From assembly GCA_030598325.1 (NCBI GenBank), contig JAUVQE010000005.1:1-32021 (forward strand): a DNA stretch of 32,021 nucleotides, read 5' to 3'. Below, one piece after another: positions 28,593 through 32,021 of this stretch. Within the stretch, counting starts at the first letter, position 1. Every line of letters starts with the position of its first letter. Source of the DNA: Nitrospirota bacterium. GTDB lineage: Bacteria; Patescibacteriota; Gracilibacteria; UBA1369; LOWO2-01-FULL-3. The translations under genes and the position numbers were made by a program. The notes beneath the pieces are model-generated. The model ran no database searches and was not told where the DNA came from. It saw only the letters and a program-made list of their open reading frames with translations.

Positions 28593-31556
28593 ATGAAAAA
28601 AAGTTTGCGATATATAGTGGCTGGGATAGTGGTTTTGTTGGTTGGTGGTTTTGTGATCGCGGATACGGTGAATCAGGAGAAGCAGTTGCTGGTGGATGGG
28701 GATATGGAGGATACTGGGGTGATAACGGATATTTGGACGGCGGCATCAGGCGCAACATTAACAAAGGAAAGCGGGGCAGTCAATGATGGCTCACAGGTTT
28801 TAAGAGTTCGTGGGGGGGCATGGTGTGTGGGATACCAAACTGTTTTGACATCTGGTAATACTTACCGAGTAACAGGTTGGGTCAGAGGAGATGGAGGAAC
28901 AGGGAGGGGAACAGTGGGCGGTATATCTCCAGATTTTAACGGAACAACCGCTAATGTATGGCAGTATATTGATGTGGTAGGCGAGGCATCAGCAACACAA
29001 ATATTTCTATATCAGGCTGGTGCTGGAGGGAATGATTACGTCGAATTCGACGACATTCTCGTCACCGAATATACCCCACCGATCGTAAACAACGAGGAGG
29101 AGCTTTTGGTGGATGGGGATATGGAGGAGGATGGGACGGATATTCCATTCATAAAGAAATTCGATCTGACGCAGGCGGTGAATATTACGGCGGACAGCGG
29201 TGCTATAACCGGGGCTCTTACGTATGCCTGTGCGGGGGCGGAATTTGATGGAACGAATGATTATGTGACTTATACGATTCCGACTACGTTATTTTCGACG
29301 AGTCCGAAGATAAGTATAGTCGCGGAATTTACACCGGATTTTGATTGGGACGAGGATGTGCAACGAGTTATTATGGACTCTGTTGCGGGCAATGGATATT
29401 TGATTTACAAAACAGTCAATGCATCAGGCAATGTTCTCAACATAACATTAGGAGATACTGCTCTTGCTTCAATTACATCAGCAACTTATTCGGCTTATTG
29501 GAATCAAAACGCAAGAAATGTGTTAGTTGTTAGTGGAACGTCAGGAGCAACTAATGCCTGGCTTAATGGTACTCAAATAAAGACAAACGACGCAACTGCT
29601 TGGAGTCCAATAGGTCCTACAAGTTTTTGCGTAGGTGCGTTATGCGCAGGTACTTTTAAATTCGACGGCGAAATACACGCCATTTCAATCTATAGCGGCC
29701 TTCTGGACGGCACCGACGCCACAAATTTGTACAATTCGGTGGATACGAGCGATTGGAATGTGTCAGCCAGTGCTTGTTTAACCAAACAGCTGGGGGGGGT
29801 TGAAGATGAAGGTCAGGTTTTGCGTGTAGCTTATGGTGGTGAAAATAATCCAGCAGCTAGGTACAATATAGCAGGTGCAAGACCGTATAGGGTTACTGGC
29901 TGGATGAGAGGTGATGGAACTGTTGCGCCTCAAATTTATATTGGCGGTTTATTGGTAAAAGCTGGTACAAATTCAACTTCATGGCAGTATTTTGATACAG
30001 CCGTTGATGTTATAGCTGGTGGCACAACTCTTGCTATGTTTGCTATGGCTACGGGCGCGGGTGAATATGCAGAATTCGATGATGTTCTTGTCACCGAATA
30101 TACGCCACCGATGGTGAATGATTATGATCAGTTGGTGGTGGGTGGAGACATGGAGGAAGCAGGAGTGGCGAGTTGGTCGGTTGGAGCAAGTGCGACTTTG
30201 ACTAAGCCAACAGGAGAGGGGGCTGAGGATGGGACACAAATTTTAAAAGTAGCAAGAAATAGTGCAGCCAATCCTTTTGCTTATCAAACTATTTTTACAA
30301 TAGGGGATCAATACAGAATAACAGGTTGGACCAGAAGTGACGGAAACGCTACGCCTAGCGTATTTCAAGACGATGGCTTGGATTGGAATGGTACGACTTC
30401 TACAAGTTGGCAATATTTTGATGAAGTTTTCACCTGTGGTGCTGGTGATATGCACATTAGATTGAGGGCGGTCACCGACACAGGAACAGAATATGTCGAA
30501 TTCGACGATGTTTTCGTCACCCTAGTCGAACCACAATACAATCACTACGGGCAGATATTAGTAGATGGGGATATGGAGGAGGATGGGACGGATATATTCT
30601 TTTCAAACAAATTTGATCTGACGCAGGCGGCAAACATTACGGCGGATAGCGGTTCCATAACCGGAGCTCTTACGTATACCTGCGAAGGGGCGGAATTTGA
30701 TGGAACGAATGATTATGTGACTTATACGATTGCGGGTACGTTATTTTCAACGAAGTCCAGTATAAGTATCGTGGTAGAATTTACGCCGGATTTTGATTGG
30801 GATGATGATAATAATACTTATTTATTTGATTCAACATCAACAGAAAGATATTATATTTTTAAACGAGATAATGGAGATAATAATACTTTAAAGTTAGTGT
30901 TAGGTGGTGCAGTTATTGGAGAAGTAGCATCTGCAACTTATTCAGGTGATTGGAATGTTGACGCAAGGAATGTTTTAGTGATAAGTGGAACAAGTGGCGA
31001 TACTAATATTTGGTTAAATGGTACTCAGATAATGACTAACAATGCTATTGCGTGGACACCTGCCGAGCCTATAATTCTTACTGTAGGTAGCAATTTTGCG
31101 GGAGGTAATAAATTCGATGGGGAAATCCATGCCGTTTCAATTTACAGCGGACTTTTGGATGGGACTGACGCGCAAAATTTGTATGATTCAGTGGATACGG
31201 ATGATTGGACGGTGGTGAATAATGCTTGTTTGACCAAACAGTTGGGTGCGAGTGGGGGAGGAAGTCAGATAATTAGGGTGGCTTATGATGACGCAGACGT
31301 TCCCTATATTTATCAAGACATTTTAACAGTAGGACAAGAATATAGATTTACGGGTTGGGCGCGTGGAGATGGTACTCATCTCCCAAGAGTAGCATCGGGT
31401 AGCGCAGGTATACTATGGGATGGCACAACGTCAACAAGTTGGCAATATTTCGATGTTAATGGAACGTCAAATCATACGTGGTTTTATCTACAATCGCAGA
31501 ATAATGGTGTTGGTTACGTAGAATTCGACGATGTAGTCGTCACGCGGAGCGATTAA
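28593..31556 (+). CDS. LamG / jelly-roll modular surface protein, second paralogue
   Basis: 987 residues, a paralogue of the preceding gene. The signal/anchor regions share a 39-base identical stretch (25861-25899 and 28641-28679). Module order: jelly-roll; jelly-roll interrupted by LamG at about residues 179-380; jelly-roll; jelly-roll interrupted by LamG at about 662-862, which ends the protein with VEFDDVVVTRSD. The two LamG domains share NKFDLTQA, GAEFDGTNDYVTYTI, WLNGTQI, FDGEIHA(V/I)SIY and GLLDGTDA. It is probably co-transcribed with the first paralogue and displayed on the cell surface for glycan or partner-cell binding. Module number and order differ from the first copy, which indicates shuffling. 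Confidence 0.82.
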   Translation: MKKSLRYIVAGIVVLLVGGFVIADTVNQEKQLLVDGDMEDTGVITDIWTAASGATLTKESGAVNDGSQVLRVRGGAWCVGYQTVLTSGNTYRVTGWVRGDGGTGRGTVGGISPDFNGTTANVWQYIDVVGEASATQIFLYQAGAGGNDYVEFDDILVTEYTPPIVNNEEELLVDGDMEEDGTDIPFIKKFDLTQAVNITADSGAITGALTYACAGAEFDGTNDYVTYTIPTTLFSTSPKISIVAEFTPDFDWDEDVQRVIMDSVAGNGYLIYKTVNASGNVLNITLGDTALASITSATYSAYWNQNARNVLVVSGTSGATNAWLNGTQIKTNDATAWSPIGPTSFCVGALCAGTFKFDGEIHAISIYSGLLDGTDATNLYNSVDTSDWNVSASACLTKQLGGVEDEGQVLRVAYGGENNPAARYNIAGARPYRVTGWMRGDGTVAPQIYIGGLLVKAGTNSTSWQYFDTAVDVIAGGTTLAMFAMATGAGEYAEFDDVLVTEYTPPMVNDYDQLVVGGDMEEAGVASWSVGASATLTKPTGEGAEDGTQILKVARNSAANPFAYQTIFTIGDQYRITGWTRSDGNATPSVFQDDGLDWNGTTSTSWQYFDEVFTCGAGDMHIRLRAVTDTGTEYVEFDDVFVTLVEPQYNHYGQILVDGDMEEDGTDIFFSNKFDLTQAANITADSGSITGALTYTCEGAEFDGTNDYVTYTIAGTLFSTKSSISIVVEFTPDFDWDDDNNTYLFDSTSTERYYIFKRDNGDNNTLKLVLGGAVIGEVASATYSGDWNVDARNVLVISGTSGDTNIWLNGTQIMTNNAIAWTPAEPIILTVGSNFAGGNKFDGEIHAVSIYSGLLDGTDAQNLYDSVDTDDWTVVNNACLTKQLGASGGGSQIIRVAYDDADVPYIYQDILTVGQEYRFTGWARGDGTHLPRVASGSAGILWDGTTSTSWQYFDVNGTSNHTWFYLQSQNNGVGYVEFDDVVVTRSD

Positions 31557-31586
31557 GGCTCGTGAGAGTCAGAGTCGGCTTTGTCT

Positions 31587-31641
31587 TTCCCGTGGAAGCG
31601 GGAATCTGTCGAGATACTCTGGTCGAGCCCGAGGATGACAG
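31587..31641. repeat. GC hairpin plus dispersed repeat, copy 2
   Basis: TTCCCG-TGGAAG-CGGGAA (31587-31604) is a hairpin of a type common in dispersed bacterial repeats, followed by the second copy of the GAGCCCGAGGATGACAG element (31621-31641). There is no gene in this stretch. Confidence 0.6.
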
Positions 31642-31684
31642 CAGGGAAAAATTGAAACCGTTTATATAAGCCAAAAATCGGGAA

Positions 31685-31706
31685 AATGTTTGACCGGTCA
31701 AACATT
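31685..31706. repeat. 22-base perfect palindrome
   Basis: Arms AATGTTTGACC and GGTCAAACATT with no spacer. There is no T-run, so an operator-like protein-binding site is as likely as an RNA hairpin. Confidence 0.7.
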
Positions 31707-31755
31707 GCCAAAAGAGTAGAAAAGTGGTGAAATTGCAAAGCCGAAAATCAAGCAC

Positions 31756-31781
31756 AAAAAGTGTCCCCGGGGACACTTTTT
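31756..31781. terminator. 26-base perfect palindrome with A and T ends
   Basis: Arms AAAAAGTGTCCCC and GGGGACACTTTTT. The GC-rich centre with A-run and T-run ends would act as a bidirectional intrinsic terminator, 200 bases after the LamG genes. A hairpin would need to open a few central bases as loop. Confidence 0.65.
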
Positions 31782-31855
31782 ATCTCGAACCATACCTCCG
31801 CACCCACACCACCCGAACCGAGAGGATTGGCAGAAACAAGCCTCGGAACCGCCCG

Positions 31856-31871
31856 AAATCCCCGGGGATTT
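31856..31871. repeat. CCCCGGGG-family repeat, isolated core
   Basis: AAATCCCCGGGGATTT is the same palindromic core as the first unit of the tandem array at 19158, 12.7 kb away. It lacks the GTCGGTT tail. Confidence 0.65.
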
Positions 31872-31906
31872 TTTGAAAAACCCCCCCCCATCTCCCACAA
31901 AGAAAC

Positions 31907-31934
31907 TTGCTTTTTCCCCTCATTTTGCTATCAT
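31907..31934 (+). promoter_or_regulatory. Promoter pointing out of the window
   Basis: TTGCTT (31907-31912), 16 bases, TATCAT (31929-31934), with TGC before the -10 box (extended -10). The downstream gene is beyond the window end. Confidence 0.4.
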
Positions 31935-32021
31935 GTACGCGAAAAAGGCTTTCGGCCGAGGTTTATAAGCCTCAAACTGGCGGAAGGTTTTTTTCTTTTA
32001 TTTTCCATACGGAAATACTGA

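Larger units (their letters stand above)
31642..31906. other. Intergenic region without a supported gene
   Basis: From 31557 to the window end no reading frame looks real; the open frames here are low-complexity (Pro, Phe, Lys) and cross palindromes. The stretch holds three perfect palindromes (31685-31706, 31756-31781 and 31856-31871), a run of nine C at 31881-31889 and a promoter near the end. Confidence 0.5.

Noticed and set aside
31761-32021. Open reading frame running off the window end
   Set aside because: It starts inside a 26-base palindrome, crosses a nine-C run and a repeat core, and has no gene-like composition.

Overview
The window looks like a chromosomal segment of a Patescibacteria (CPR) bacterium, most likely of the Peregrinibacteria type. 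This is an inference from gene content and style, not from a marker tree. The genes carry almost no Shine-Dalgarno sequences, several -10 boxes lie so close to the ATG that the mRNAs would be leaderless or nearly so, there are very large modular surface proteins (SLH, LamG, jelly-roll modules), and there are short CPR-type orphan genes. TGA is used as a stop (end of nadM and of the M50 protease), so the genetic code is the standard bacterial one and not the UGA-glycine code of Gracilibacteria.

Layout. 1-3017: a secreted protein with G-Y/F-A-W repeats. 3014-7723 (minus): a compact housekeeping cluster, transcribed in the order membrane spermidine-synthase-like protein, smpB, nadE, archaeal-type NMN adenylyltransferase, phosphomannomutase. 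NadE and NadM carry out the last two steps of NAD synthesis, and a long perfect inverted repeat sits directly upstream of nadM. 7846-9854: a single-pass acidic/basic protein whose C-terminal repeats are cut by a frameshift. 9915-13045: a housekeeping and RNA patch with tRNA-Ser(GGA), tRNA-Thr(GGU), tRNA-Trp(CCA), an M50 protease, a PGPGW protein, a DUF5679 zinc ribbon, a small membrane protein and bL33. 13054-15941 (minus): three unrecognised soluble proteins. 16070-17680: an SLH-domain surface protein. 17735-19330: an HNH nuclease gene, a decayed partial copy of it, and a family of CCCCGGGG-centred repeats. 19395-19693: a tRNA-like RNA with alanine identity features. 19801-31556: a surface-protein island with a 1711-residue seven-module protein, a RelB/RelE-like toxin-antitoxin pair and two tandem paralogous LamG/jelly-roll proteins. 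31557-32021: a non-coding tail with three perfect palindromes.

The most unusual items are: (1) a 71-nt RNA that keeps the acceptor and T arm of an alanylatable tRNA or tmRNA (G3-U70, A73, encoded CCA) without a normal D or anticodon arm, enclosed by an inverted repeat and followed by terminators; (2) repeated tRNA 3' ends here and at tRNA-Trp; (3) a palindromic repeat family that also lies in frame inside the HNH gene, similar in concept to Rickettsia palindromic elements; (4) LamG domains inserted three times at the same point of a jelly-roll module.
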